DNA of 64,000 bases, from NCBI GenBank assembly GCA_034440615.1, contig JAOTOM010002632.1:48116-112115 (forward strand), in the 5' to 3' direction. The notes beneath the pieces were generated by a model. It made no database searches. It saw only the letters and a list, made by a program, of their open reading frames with translations, and was not told the DNA's origin. Shown here piece by piece: positions 11,544-23,032 of this stretch. Numbering within the stretch: the stretch's first letter is position 1; every line of letters starts with the position of its first letter. Source of the DNA: Ashinkailepas kermadecensis. Taxonomy: Eukaryota; Arthropoda; Thecostraca; Neolepadidae. Position numbers and translations under genes: made by a program.

Positions 11544-11773
11544 TTTGAAAAGGGAAAACTTGTCAACTTTAAGGAATTAGCATTCAGTAACAGTGAATGC
11601 GACAGAAGAATTGGAAGGAGCGCACAGACGGCGGCGAAGTGGTGGGACCGCTATCAGGTCGAAGGCGAGTTGCGTACGAGGACAAGGGAAGAGTCTGGCC
11701 GCAAGCGGACAACCACTCCAGAGGAAGATCCTGCAACTGTTGATGTGAGTATTACATTTTAGCTGGTGTCACT
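11544..11773 (+). pseudogene. Tc1/pogo-like transposase HTH fragment
   Basis: An open segment reads FEKGKLVNFKELAF, then SECDRRIGRSAQTAAKWWDR, YQVEGELRTRTR, ESGRKRTTTPEED. The order (charged N-terminus, helix with a Q-T-x-x-K-W recognition helix, R-Y-x-x-E-G, then S-G-R-x-R) is that of the helix-turn-helix region of Tc1/mariner-like or paired-type transposases. The frame stops at 11771-11773, after a GTGAGT that could be a donor. No DDE catalytic domain was found nearby, so this is a fragment or a first exon. The assignment rests on motif recognition only. Confidence 0.5.
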
Positions 11774-12201
11774 TCGCAAGCATAATTGCATGACATTTAA
11801 ATGCATGCAATATGCTTTGTAACATTACTGGTTCTTCGTAGCTAGGATATGCTCAGGATTTCAATGCTTATTTGCATATTATCCTACTTTGTGCAGTCTG
11901 AGCCTTTCCAACGAACCATGACGGGTGATGATGCTGTGTATAATTCGTTTGTGATCAGTATCCCATGGAAGCCTCGGACATTTTCTTTTGTTTTCAATTA
12001 CAACAGTGGCGCCCTATGCATGGGTTGAGATGCTGAAAAAGTGTTCGATGTGAGCGATTGGTTCAAAGGCGTTTTGAAGTAATCCAGACAATGCCCATAG
12101 GCTCCATGCGAATGCTCAGCAGATTTGGGGTGGGGCTGAAACCATCTTTGAATGGGTAGATCCAACCATTTAACGCGATAAATTTAAGCCATACAGGTAT
12201 G

Positions 12202-12214
12202 AATATATATATAT

Positions 12215-12289
<75 letters not shown>
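12202..12289. repeat. (AT)n microsatellite
   Basis: Almost pure AT dinucleotide with one AAAT interruption near the start. Confidence 0.96.
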
Positions 12290-12292
<3 letters not shown>

Positions 12293-12783
12293 TTTGATTG
12301 GGATCCAAGAAAATGGGAAGACTACGGTTGTGGTCACCTCTCTGCAGCATAAATTTGATGACCCTAGGGTAATGCCTTCAAGGTCAAATGTGGTTGACCG
12401 ATCAGCCGGCGCCACAATACCTGCGAAGCCTTTGTGGAGGCCGGCCAGGAGGTCGACTTTAACCCCAGCAGCCCGTATGTTTACCAACAGACGTTACACA
12501 TTTGCTCGGCGTGCGATGCGCTTATCAATTTGAAGCGAGTCCGGAAGATTTCATTACGATATCCTTGCCCGTGCGTGTGATTTCGTCGAAAACTAGGCGA
12601 GATGGGCGGATTTCCGACCTCCCGCCTCCGGTGCGCGTGCTAAAGCAATTTTGCATAATTCGGTCTCGTTTACCACTTCATTACTCAATCCCGTACTGCC
12701 GTCCCGCTCACCAGCCCGTTTCCTGGTCACTTTGCGTGGTCACCTTGTCCATTTCCACTCCTGTGCCAGATTGTCAATATTTG

Positions 12784-12785
<2 letters not shown>

Positions 12786-12866
<81 letters not shown>

Positions 12867-12867
12867 A

Positions 12868-12955
<88 letters not shown>
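12786..12955. repeat. (AT)n microsatellite, long
   Basis: About 170 bp of AT with a CTATATATGT interruption near the middle. The sequence between this and the previous microsatellite (12290-12785) is moderately GC-rich but encodes nothing I recognise. Confidence 0.96.
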
Positions 12956-12958
<3 letters not shown>

Positions 12959-13776
12959 CATATCTTACAGTTTCCTTGAAAACATGCGACTTGGTGTCTG
13001 AATGCGTAAATGAAGTGCTTCGAAGACAGTGGGAAACGATGCAAAGGAATAACATGACACTTGACATACCAGTTGATATAATGTGGATTTTCCTTTGAAC
13101 CCTCTTCGGCTATTATTGAACGAGGGAGACTGGATACGGAGTTTTGCCTAAGCAAGCTGAATTTTCTCAAGTTGAGGTTCACTCGTCTCCTGCAAGCCAC
13201 ATCTTTTTTCATAGGCTAAAAATTCGCAACTACTAAGCATAGAACAATGCAGCTTTCTCAACATCATCACCATGGAATCGAATAGGTCATGGGCAAAGAG
13301 GGTTCGGTTTCTTATACGCATCCGGCGCTTATCATGTGACCCGGCGAGGGTAGGCTGGTAACAGGCCAAGGAGGTTCATGGTTAGTCGGACTACCATATC
13401 GAGGCATTGATGACACGCTAAGTCCGGGACACAAGTAACATATTAACCTGGATTTGCACGATTGGGTTTATGCTATCAGAGCCTACGCTACAACCTCGGC
13501 TTGGCGCCGACACGGATCACAAAATACGCGCCTAAAAGCGTTGAATTGAGAAGAAGAAAAAACATGTTCTCCCAGTGTGCAATATTTGCTTAAGAGCTGA
13601 TTTCCTGTTGTATTGCAAAATACTTACAGAAATTAACATTTTTTTCATTGAATCAAAGGTCAGATTTGTCGAACATCGAAGCCATATTTCATTGCTATCA
13701 GCATTGATCAATATCATGCTATGTGCAGCACAGAAGGCATAGCATAGAAAGCATAGAAAGTATAGAAACTGGTTCA

Positions 13777-13778
<2 letters not shown>

Positions 13779-13859
<81 letters not shown>

Positions 13860-13868
13860 TACATACAT

Positions 13869-13900
<32 letters not shown>

Positions 13901-13945
13901 GCATCCATACATCACCACACCACATACCACACACCACACACATAC

Positions 13946-13980
<35 letters not shown>

Positions 13981-14116
13981 CACACACGCACCACACACCA
14001 CACACCACACACACACACCACACCACACCACACCACACCACACCACACCACACCACACCACACCACACCACACCACACCACACCACACCACACCACACCA
14101 CACACACACACCACAC
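13779..14116. repeat. Compound CA / CATA / CACCACA / CCACA array
   Basis: Successive blocks of (CA)n, (CATA)n, (CA)n, mixed CACCACA and about 15 copies of the pentamer CCACA (about 14028-14102). Long His-Thr or Cys-Val frames over it are translation artefacts. Confidence 0.95.
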
Positions 14117-14315
14117 CGTTGATGCCATTTAATCTGGTAAACGATCCAGGTTGCTGCAAATTAGTTTGTCCTTGTTTCCAACATTTTTCAAAAGCATGCC
14201 TTGGTGCTGGAAAGCGTATTGCACTGGCCCCATGGGGCGTTATTGATGCTCCCCATGCTGCAATTCAACACACAACTGTGGCATTAAATCCTGCTAAGTC
14301 TTCCAATAATTAACG

Positions 14316-15155
14316 GTGGTTTCACACCAAGAATGACGGATGGCCCGGTTACATGTCGTGCTGCAGCAATATAAGCAAACACTTTTTTCTGTAAAATAGT
14401 TGGATGGTATCCGGGTGAATAAATATTTTATCCTCCCGGAAATCTGAGTATGTCGCTTGTAATACAGTGCACAGCATATACAATAAATACTAATATATCA
14501 TACAACATATGCTTAACGCTCAACAACTTGTGATTCTCAATGAAATAGGCGTAATTTAATCAAGCAACTAATCGACTTGTCAGTGAATCTGAATTAAGCC
14601 AGCAAGTTCCTCCTCGGGTCTTGCTGTATCGGTGGCTCAGTTGGTTAGAGCGCTATCCCGCACCGGTCTCCCCCGTCTTGGCGAGACTGGTTCGAGTCGC
14701 TTCGTACGCTCGCTTTTAGCCCCCGGACGGGAGGATCAGTTGGCAATTGGCACGATAAGGTTGAGAGCGAGCTACCGGGGTGGCCGTGTCGGTGTATTGA
14801 CAGCACGTGAAGCATTTTGCCCAATTTCTACTGTAAAACTGCAATTCATGGATCGGGTGGTGAGGCCAGGGTTCACGCAACAAGCTCTGCTTAGCAATTG
14901 GATCCTGGTCCATAAAGCCACCCCAGCAATAATTCGAACTACATTTCTGAAAAGTATACATGTTGGACATTCTATTATTATTTTGGGGCCAGATAACGTT
15001 TCATTGACGTCACAAACCTCCCATCTCCAAAAGATGTAGTGAACTACATCTTTGCAACCGAGCTTCTTCTAACCTTTCCAGCTCATTCTGCGTTGCCGGA
15101 GCCAGAAATCCGCCGCTATTAATTGTTGCTTGTGGACAGGAGTCCAGTGGTATGG
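14316..15155 (+). mobile_element. tRNA-headed repeat element, plus-strand copy
   Basis: Plus-strand partner of the element at 10518-11345. The tRNA-like segment at about 14630-14705 has an A-box-like GGTGGCTCAGTTGGTTAGAG and a B-box-like GGTTCGAGTC. Downstream are GAGCGAGCTACCGGGGTGGC, CTGCAATTCATGGATCGGGT and AAAGCCACCCCAGCAATAAT. Homology with the minus copy starts at CACCAAGAATGACGG (14316) and ends near CCAGTGGT (15155). It is a probable tRNA-derived non-autonomous retroposon carried in a longer repeat. Confidence 0.75.
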
Positions 15156-15239
15156 AAGTTAAGTACTCATTTATAGCCTTTCAATTCACAGAACAGCATG
15201 AGACAAAAAAAACAGTAGGATACCCTAACACCATGGAGG

Positions 15240-15330
15240 CCCACTTTGGGGTGGGACGGGAGGCCCCTTTGATCCTTGCCTCCCCCCCCCCCCACTAGAA
15301 GAATTTCGTGGCGACGTCACTGCATGTGAC
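15240..15330. repeat. Terminal fragment of a GTGGCGTCGCCACG-type element
   Basis: GGGAGGCCCC, a C run and AGAAGAATTTCGTGGCGACGTCACTG form the right-hand end of an element. Its left-hand end appears at 37611-37650 as CAGTGGCGTCGCCACGAAAT. Ends of this type also bound the minisatellite elements at 6579 and 42583. Confidence 0.5.
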
Positions 15331-15632
15331 GGATGCGTTTGGACGGTCGAAGTCACGAATGACCTGCAATAGTTGAGGAAGCTCCAAATTGTAATGATAT
15401 AACGGTGATAGATGATATATCGGATGCGTAAGAGTTGGAATTATGGATCGACACTGCGATATAGTCCAATGACAGTGCGATGATAGTGCGAAACGGTATG
15501 CGACTTGCGTTGCGACATGGTCTGGTTGTGACATGTGACATCTTACTTGTGCAAATCGACGTTTCATGTAGTAGTTGGTAACTTGGCAATCTTGATTCGT
15601 TACTTGGCTGGGAAGAGTCCACTAACTTATCC

Positions 15633-16157
15633 CTATGGGTCTGTTCCTGACCCCGCTCCAAGCTGCTCCGAGCAACTTGGAGTAGCTGCTCCGTGTTCCC
15701 GTGCGTTTTCGGAGCAGATCGTAGTAGCTCCAATCTACTCCAACTTACCCCGGCCGAGAGCAGGGGCAGCTTGGAGCAGCTTGGAGTAGCACAAATGTGG
15801 CGCTGAAGATACATTTGCGAAGCGCTTTGTGACTGCCTCAAATTTGTTGTTTTAATTTGGAAGTGTTCCTGCTGCTGGCTGATTGTAAGACGGTAATTCT
15901 ACGTTACACAATAATCTAAAATTAACTTCGAACCGCAATGATAGTCTATCCCATACAATGTCGCGTAATGGTTCAATGCAAGTTTCGAACATCTGCGTCA
16001 TATATGTAACCATAATACAAGCATAAACAGCTAATTTATAATCCAAGTTCTTCCAGACATTCCAGCGTTCGTTTGTACCGAGCTTGCTCCGAAATGGTCC
16101 AAGTTGCTCCAAGTTGCTCTACTCGTTTTTGGAGCAGGGTGAGGAGCAGACCCATAG
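15633..16157. mobile_element. Small non-autonomous TIR element (525 bp)
   Basis: The left end CTATGGGTCTGTTCCTGACC and the reverse complement of the right end CTATGGGTCTGCTCCTCACC form clear terminal inverted repeats. Inside each end lie repeated sub-terminal motifs based on GGAGCA and CTTGGAGTAGC, a layout usual for transposase-binding sites. There is no coding capacity. Because the termini begin CTATGGG and end CCCATAG, a TA target duplication is possible. No longer duplication was found. Confidence 0.75.
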
Positions 16158-16389
16158 TTTGTTCTCAGGGTAGTTCATCAGGAGATGGTGATAATCTAGT
16201 CAGGTGAAAATATGTAACCCAATGTAAATATGTAGCCTTCTGGTCGCATTATATTCCGAACCGCTGTCTTTTCATATAATGCTGTTGAGCAATATGACAC
16301 ATTTGACGCACAACAGGGCCTCGTTGGACATGAGATATTGAGGCTGGGTGACTTCTAAAGCCTTTTCGTGAATTGTTTCCATTTTAAAG

Positions 16390-16760
16390 TCCATTTTGCA
16401 ACAGGGGATTCTCTCTGTCGGAGGTCTCTGTCATCAAGAGAGCTCAGGGCCCTCTCTTAGTCCGCAAAAGTTGCAATCCCCCCACCCGAGTGGTGATGGA
16501 ACCCCAAAAAATCGCGCCGGGATCCCGAAACATCACGCTGATTCCCGTCTTCATCAAATGAAGCCGCGATCCCAGACAACTAAGTAATGGACCCCAAAAT
16601 AAATCCGGAGCCGGAAGATCACCCTAGGATCGTCGCAATTGTGCCAAATGCAACCAAGAAACGCATCCGGCCTGAAAGAAGACGTGCCGAAGCCCCGAAA
16701 AAATCACGCTGGGAGCACAAAAACTGCATTGAGAGGGCAACCGCCCCCTCATAACTATAT
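16390..16760 (-). repeat. Degenerate ~27-bp GC-rich array, inverted relative of 39600-41080
   Basis: Units such as AATCGCGCCGGGATCCCGAA and CATCACGCTG recur about every 27 bp. Reverse-complemented they match the CGCGATTTTTGGGG-GGACC units at 39600-41080. It ends with a small hairpin-like GAGGGCAACCGCCCCCTC (16732-16749), which resembles the GGGGCACTTGCCCCCTC at 21191-21207. Confidence 0.55.
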
Positions 16761-16827
16761 AAGTATATCGTCCCCAATTCAGCGCCCGCACTCGCACTCC
16801 ACGCAACACGCTCCGCCCTTACCTGAG

Positions 16828-17064
16828 TGCATCGACGACCTTGATAGTCTGGCGCGCGACCTTGACTGCGTCGCGTGCCAGCTGACGGCGGTCAGTGATC
16901 CGGAGGCGTCCGACCGTCTGACTGCCGGCGGCGCTGTTGCCACCCGCCGCCGCCGCCGTCGCCGCCCATCGATCCAACCGCCGCCGGCCGGCCGCCCGGC
17001 GGCGTGTCTGCGTGTGTCGGGGGCGGGGCGAGGGCGCCTCCACGTGTACCGAGGCGAGCCGCAG
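16828..17064 (+). CDS. Candidate 79-codon exon, strand uncertain
   Basis: A CpG-rich open segment flanked on the plus strand by an acceptor-like CCCTTACCTGAG and a strong donor GCCGCAG|GTGAGC, exactly 79 codons in phase 0. It starts CIDDLDSLARDLDCVACQL and ends GRLHVYRGEPQ, with a run of arginines from GCC repeats between. The minus strand is equally plausible: it also stays open, with residues such as TDRRQLARDAVKVARQTIKV, and has a near-consensus donor CACTCAG|GTAAGG at 16823. The family is not recognised. It might belong to a gene upstream of, or overlapping, the C1q gene tail. Confidence 0.35.
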
Positions 17065-17685
17065 GTGAGCTGGCCGACAGCGGCCCGGAGCATGATGGAA
17101 TCTGAGCTGAGACCGACGCTGAGGACCGCGTGCACCTCTGTGACCTCAGTGTGTAACTGCGAGTGGCACCGCCACACGACCGGACGCCGTCCAGGTAGAT
17201 AAGTCAAGGCTCGTACTGTGGGCGCAGTTGGGAAAATTTGGTTTCGTACCTGCACGCTTCCCGTGAAGTTCCTGTTAGGTTTCATTCGTATTCTGGTATT
17301 TAATCATCACCGAACCGAAATATTTTGGTGCAGACTAACAAGTGTGCATATCACCAGCCAATGATGTTAGCCCATGGTATGATGATAGCGTTAGAAGATA
17401 GGTTCTGCGTAGTGTTGCTAACTTTGATTATAAACTATGAACTGCAATTGGACAGCCAACCATACACAACTAAAGTGATTATATAAACATGGCAAGTTGC
17501 CACGCTCGGGCAACATAGGCTGCATGCCGATGGCTGATGTATTGGCAATGGCACCAGTTGCCGCAGTGACGCATTCCGCACATTGGCCAGGCGTGGCGCG
17601 ACGTGTCGTAACGTGCCGGCTGTGACATTCAAACCCGCCATCAGGAGTCGAATGCACTACCGCGGCCCCCTGGCAAAATCCGACA

Positions 17686-18370
17686 TCATCGATTCTCCTC
17701 AGGGTCAACAAGTGTACTGTTTGAAGCCTGACCTTTCTCCAACTCATCAAAGCTGATCAGTGGGGCGTTGTGTTTCGGTCGGCTGACGCCTCCGTTCTTG
17801 AGCTGCTGCCGCTTCTTCTCAATGGTGGATAACATGTCGTCGAGCCCCTGGCTCAGCGTCTGGGGGTGCCCGCTCCGGTCGGTGTGATACGACGTGTGTT
17901 GGGTGTGAGGGCCGTATGCGGACAAATTGTCAGCGGGCTCGACACCGATCTGCGGGTCACTCGCCGCCCCACCGTCACTGTCCAACACCACCGACCGGTC
18001 TCGGTCAGGCGCCAGAGAAGCCCGCCAGTGGTGGCAGCACCACTGGCGATGGCTCTGCTCGCCACAGTCGGCGTGTCGGTGGTGTTGGTGGTGTTGCCTG
18101 GTGCCGCCGTGGTGCCGCTCTAGGTGGTCGTCTCCGTGTGGGGCCGGGTCGCTGGGCGCCTCGGCCGGTGGCGGGCAGGCCGGCCAGGCGGGCGCCACCA
18201 GGTGGCCCAGCAGGTAGGTGTCCGTGTGGGCGGCGCTGCCGTGCAGCCGACCGGCGCTGAGCCGCAGGTGGAGCCGCTGTCGGCGTCGCAGCCGCAGCAG
18301 CGCCTCGGCCGACAGGTGTCGCTGGCCTGTGGCGCGCACCACCGTCCGGCCGTCCAGGCACAGCTCCGCA
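17686..18370 (-). CDS. C1q-domain secreted protein, exon 3 (domain end and C-terminal tail)
   Basis: The last coding exon of the C1q gene begins after the acceptor GTGTGTTGCAG with one base that completes the codon left by exon 2. The first ~70 residues finish the C1q fold: SAELCLDGRTVVRATGQ, RLHLRLSAGRLHGSA, HTDTYLLGHLVAP. These are the final beta strands, with the usual H/Y-TDTYFxGxLv signature. About 155 residues follow that are not part of C1q: a Pro-rich stretch, His-rich HHQHHRHAD, then a charged segment with SQGLDDMLSTIEKKRQQLKN that looks helical, ending DPEENR. Such a tail is unusual for a short C1q protein, and its function is unknown. There are no frame breaks. An ATTAAA lies about 380 bp past the stop at 17300-17305, a possible weak polyadenylation signal. 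Confidence 0.75.
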
Positions 18371-19204
18371 CTGCAACACACCACGGCTGCAACAGCCGCC
18401 CGACACACCGCAAATGCATATTGCAAATGCATGAGACATCCGGTCGGCGGCGGCGGCGGCAGCGGCGGCGGGCCTCCTGCAGGCCGACCGCACTGGAGCC
18501 CCGCCGCTGGCAGACAAACGGCGACTTTTGGCGGCACTTGTTGGGACGTGCGTGAATGAGACGACATTTATAAATTTGAGATAACGACCCATGGCAGACA
18601 GATATAAGTGTTATTGATACTGGAAGGAGTGCCGCGCCTACTTTCCCTTACATGCACAATGACGTTGTGTCAAATTGTCCAGCTATCGACAGACACCGGA
18701 TACAGTTACAGTTCGCCATATGAACATATCTTCCGTTCTCCACCAATAAATACACCTGTTTACTCCCCATAAACACACACAACAGCATATAGCACACACT
18801 ATCTACATCTTCCTGTATGCCTCGATCTTCTCATGATTTCATCCTTATAGGGACGTGGGAGTCGCCACGGCGGGGGCGGAGGAACGCGTCTCCCGAACGT
18901 CATGAAATTTCACATTACGCCCATGGCGTCGCATGCAAAAAAAATACATAAAAATGCTCTGGTCCCCCTATCCCAAATACGTGGCGACGTCCATGCCTGG
19001 GGGTCATCCAAGATGCTTGGACTACAAGGAGTGTGGAGGGCACGGCGAGTCCAAATCTGAGCTGATTTCCCTGGATTTAAGCAAATTCAAAATCGAACTG
19101 ACCCCGATGCCTTAATGGGTTAGTGAGTGACATCACTGAGTGACAAGAAGGTACAATATATGTGATCATTCACACACATGTTAATAGTCCCTGCCCCTCC
19201 CCCG

Positions 19205-19700
19205 ACGAAGTCCCTAAGACCCAGTGATAAATTATTCGTAAAATAGGGTGGAATATCCTCCTCTCTGAACACTCAATCGACATCTCTCTCCAAGAAGTAT
19301 CGACATCCTGCTCCTTGATGCGTCCTTATAAAGTCTTCGTGACTGCTTTCTAACAGAATCCCGTTTATAAGTAGCATGTACATGCTTTCGATAAGGAATG
19401 GTGATACATGAACATTTCGCAACGCAATCTCAGGTAAAGAGATTACCTAAAATGTGATATGGCATACAATACCAGTTTATAGCACAGGTATTATTTCCTC
19501 TATCCTGAATATAGCTCTTCCTAAATTAGGAATATCAAAACAAATGATGAAGGTACAGTCATAAGTACCTACGTCGTAGGCTGAAATTTGAGTCTGAAAG
19601 ACATCAAAATCATTTTCAATGACACTAATTCGAAAGCAAATTTCGACATCCTGCTGTGTCGTTTCGACATCTCACACCTAACGAAAAACCATTATTTTAA
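19205..19700 (+). repeat. Dispersed ~490-bp repeat, copy A
   Basis: Matches 25065-25545 in the same orientation. Both contain GTGATAAATTATTC then AAATAGGGTGGAATAT, TATCGACATC, TATAAGTAGCATG, and end with TTTCGACATCTCACACCTAA followed by an A run and CATTATTTTAAC. Both copies lie in introns of the C1q gene. Non-coding, AT-rich, probably a non-autonomous transposon. Confidence 0.7.
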
Positions 19701-19939
19701 CCCTGTTAAGACCTCATGCTTTTCATTGTCCCATCGACGCGAGTGTCGTATTACTTACTCTGCTACCAGATTCAGATGCAACCAGATGAATGCCAGAACA
19801 TAGCAGCTTTCTAGATCGTACCCAAATATCAGTATATTTTGGTACGCAGTGAAACCAAATACTTTTCACAATTGCATCGTAGACTGCGTACAGTGCCAGG
19901 CTAGAAACACGGTCAATAAGAACCGGGAGACTCACTAAC

Positions 19940-20107
19940 CTTGCCGACGTACCGCCGTCAACCAGAGTCGAGAAAGAGAAGTGGTAGATGCCGTCTGCGG
20001 GAGAGACAAACTCGGCGAGCAGCGGGTCCCAGCCGCCGCCGACGTTGGTCTCCTCGCTCCAGAAATGGAGCCGTCCCGACCTGATGCAGGCTGAGGTCAC
20101 GTTCTGG
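19940..20107 (-). CDS. C1q-domain secreted protein, exon 2 (core of C1q domain)
   Basis: The exon follows GGCCGGTCTCAG and ends at donor GGCAAG|GTTAGTGAG. The 168 nt begin with one base and end with two, which matches exon 1 and exon 3. It encodes QNVTSACIRSGRLHFWSE, TNVGGGWDPLLAEFVSP, ADGIYHFSFSTLVDGGTSA. The NvGxxWDp, F-x-P-x-x-G-I-Y-x-F-x-F pattern is the hallmark of C1q/TNF-like domains: trimeric jelly-roll modules that recognise ligands outside the cell. The acceptor has a weak pyrimidine tract; an alternative AG at 20132 would not keep phase with exon 1. NVT is a possible N-glycosylation site. Confidence 0.78.
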
Positions 20108-20829
20108 CTGAGACCGGCCGTCACGCGCCATTCTGAACTCTAACGTTCCCGCGATAGACGCGAACCCATTATGTAGGTATATGTGGCGCATAGTAGTTCC
20201 ACATGTAAAATGAGTCGGATAGAACTACTAACTTGCGATCCGATGCCAGAATGCACTCGGCAATGCAAGGGATGCGTTGTATTTGTTGTTGTTCAGGAAA
20301 ATAATTCCATTGCCATTTAAGATGAGCGTATAAAATACTACTTGCTTGTAAGTAATCAGTGTCATCAAAAGTGGTGCAAGTGTTGCTTGCAAAAAACAGG
20401 TCGCGAAGCTGTATCTGACGTCATAATTGCTTCAGAAGAGGTCCAAGCTTATATAAAGATTTCGCGACGCATGAGCTTGTGAGCCTAACTAATTATGCTC
20501 GCACTTGCGAATGTATTTCGAATGAAAATATGATGACTGTAAATTTCACTTAATTATATAACTTTGGAGATGAAAGCACTGGAAGTGCCAACCAACTTCC
20601 GAAGCTAATCGTTCAGCACTCATATTATTAGGGCAGTCATTATGATGGGTTTTATTGGTACATTCGATGAGTCATGATTTTGTAATCTAACAAGATGATA
20701 CCACGAAATACTAATCAGATAACACGATTCGCATTAGATCTTACTACCAAATATGCATTTTGTATCGCTCAAAGCTGACTACTTGTACCATACAATCATG
20801 CATGATACCGTGAAACATATCCCCTTGAA

Positions 20830-21540
20830 TTTTCAGCCGAAGTTTCCCTTCCAAGACCCTCGAGTGCGCCCCTCTCGACATTTCCAGCTGAAGGCACCCC
20901 TGAGGGCCCTCATCCAGTGGCTCCAGACATGCCCCTTCCATGAAAAATCCTGGATCCGCGCTTGCTCTCTTGGCTACGCCCTTGGAAGAGGTCCCGGACT
21001 GATAGAAAGAACTACAATTAAAGAGGAAGTCCTGAGCGCACGGATGTTGATTTCTGAAAATTATTCGGACGGGAGGGGGAGGCAAAATACATGAAGGCAA
21101 TGGGCAGGCCCAAATTGATTGGGGGAGCACACTCCATAGGGTTCCATGCTAAAGCTTGAAATTATGGGGGGGGCGCAAAGCCAACATTGATGGGGCACTT
21201 GCCCCCTCGAAAGTACATAAAGCAACACTCCTGCCTGACTGTCAACCCGTGCCCTGCAGGATGGAAGTGCGCATTCAGGGATGGTCGGCGAATTCAGGGA
21301 CATGTCCCCATGAAATTTGGAGCCCGTGCCCCTCCGGGATGGCTCGAGTGCTCCCCCTTATATTTTCAGCTAGAAGCACCCTTTCAGTGTGCTCAAGTGC
21401 ACGCCCCGTCCCCCGCTAAACGGATTTTCGGCCGAAGGCGCCCCTTCAGGTATTTTTGTAGGGTGCACCTCCCAAGAAATGGCGCCCCCAGACAAATATT
21501 CCGCCCCCATGACAATTCCTGGATCCGCTCTTGATTAGGA
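20830..21540 (+). repeat. Cluster of G-run and CCCCTCCGG mobile fragments
   Basis: Contains the dispersed G-run repeat at 21046-21180 (TTTCTGAAAATTATTCGG, ATACATGAAGGCAATGG, CTCCATAGGG, TTGAAATTATGGGG), a GGGGCACTTGCCCCCTC hairpin, and CTCCGGGATGGCTCGAGTGC-type phrases shared with 6090-6380 and 43310-43830. Its frames are broken. The phrase AATCCTGGATCCGCGCTTGC recurs as ATTCCTGGATCCGCTCTTGA, suggesting two nested or tandem fragments. Confidence 0.55.
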
Positions 21541-21586
21541 TATAGGATGCAGACACAGTACACATATGCTGTCACCCACAAACATT

Positions 21587-21641
21587 CCCAGCGTTACTTC
21601 GCCAGCGTTACTTCGCCAGCGTTACTTCGCCAGCGTTTATC
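21587..21641. repeat. 14-bp tandem repeat, ~3.5 copies
   Basis: Perfect iterations of CCAGCGTTACTTCG. Short and almost undiverged, so probably recent. Confidence 0.85.
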
Positions 21642-22642
21642 GGGTATCCGGGATCTTAGTTCCATGGGGTACACATGCCGAATACCGCACAAAGGTGGCA
21701 AAACGATGATAAAGTGAGACACCTCAAAAGCACAATTACAATATTTTACGACGTGTTTCAACATTTATATCTGTCATCATGAACCCGGCATCATTTTTCT
21801 TTTTTTAAATCAAAATCTATCACCAACTTTTCATTTTACAACATTTCATTCCCGGACCAAAATGTATGCGAGCGGGTGGCGCGCCCGATCTTTTGCCCAT
21901 ATACCGCCGCTCGGCCGCCTCCAGCCGGGACCGGCCGGAATAGGGCGCGGAGCGTGCGGCGGGCGGCGATTGATTTATTGATTATTAGTGTTTTAGGGTG
22001 TGTCGGCTGTCTAGTTATTATAGAGGTCAATGGATAAGGTACTGATCTCTTTGCGGCGCGGCGCGCCGACGTTTTCTGCTATCGCGTGAGAATTTGGGGG
22101 AGGGGGCGTAAAAAGATCCACAAGACGAGGGTTTTGACCTGTCAAAACATCCCATTTGGATTTTGTCATTGCTTAGTGAAGCTCGCCCATTCAAACACCC
22201 ATCTAATGCCGAAAGCATCTCAACTCTGACTCTTATGCCTAGAGTCAGAGTTAAAATGAGCCAACAGGGGTTCCGAGGTGAAATGTCAAGAACTGATCTG
22301 GCCTCAAATGGACTACGTTTTTGTGCAATCGTGAGTATGACACATATGATTATCATACAATAAGCATGTGACTCATGGGTCACGATGCTGGTATAATAAA
22401 GTACAGTACACTAAGGAAAAGGTTTCTGGGCGGTCATTTGGCACCTCTATCGACGTCCCCACCTACGCCATACTGCTATGCGCCATACGCTATACGGCAA
22501 CTCGGTATCTATATAGGGCACAATGTTGCACAACAATCCAAGTACTATGCTGTGTTCTTACAATATACGTGCCATACCTAGCTGTGTTATTGAGGGTATT
22601 GTTAAGTTGTTGTGTATAGCGGTAAAACCGAGTCGTGAGAGG

Positions 22643-22750
22643 CCGATGAAAGGTGCTGAACCTGTCGACGTATCCGTATCAGCGTATCCGCAAACGATGA
22701 AAGGTGCTTAACGTGTCGACGTATCCGTATCATCGTATCCGCAAACGTAT
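22643..22750. repeat. Tandem duplication, ~51-bp unit, two copies
   Basis: Two near-identical units share CGATGAAAGGTGCT, TGTCGACGTATCCGTATC and CGTATCCGCAAACG. Lies within intron 1 of the C1q gene. Confidence 0.75.
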
Positions 22751-23032
22751 CACAGCATAGCCAAATGCAATTATTTACAGAGTAAGCGCTGACATGTTCA
22801 TGTTCAAATACTTCTATGTTTCCAGTTAAAAGTTTCATTCGCATTCCCGACATCACCAGGTGCTCTCCACTATCACTGGAAGTGCTTACGTACGCGAAGT
22901 GGGTAGCCTATTTTTGTAGTGTAAAAGTTGCTCACTTGCAGTGGAAAACTACCGTGCCGTTTTCCGGCCCACTCTGGTTGACACCGCCACTGGACCGGGA
23001 AATAGTTGGTCGAACGGGCCGGTACCTTTACC

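Noticed and set aside
13532..14313. His-Thr-rich and Cys-Val-Trp-rich frames of ~195 codons
   Set aside because: They arise entirely from CA, CATA and CCACA repeats.
14630..14705. Functional tRNA gene
   Set aside because: A- and B-box-like sequences are present, but the cloverleaf is poor and the segment is embedded in an ~830-bp repeat also found at 10518-11345; better explained as a tRNA-derived retroposon.
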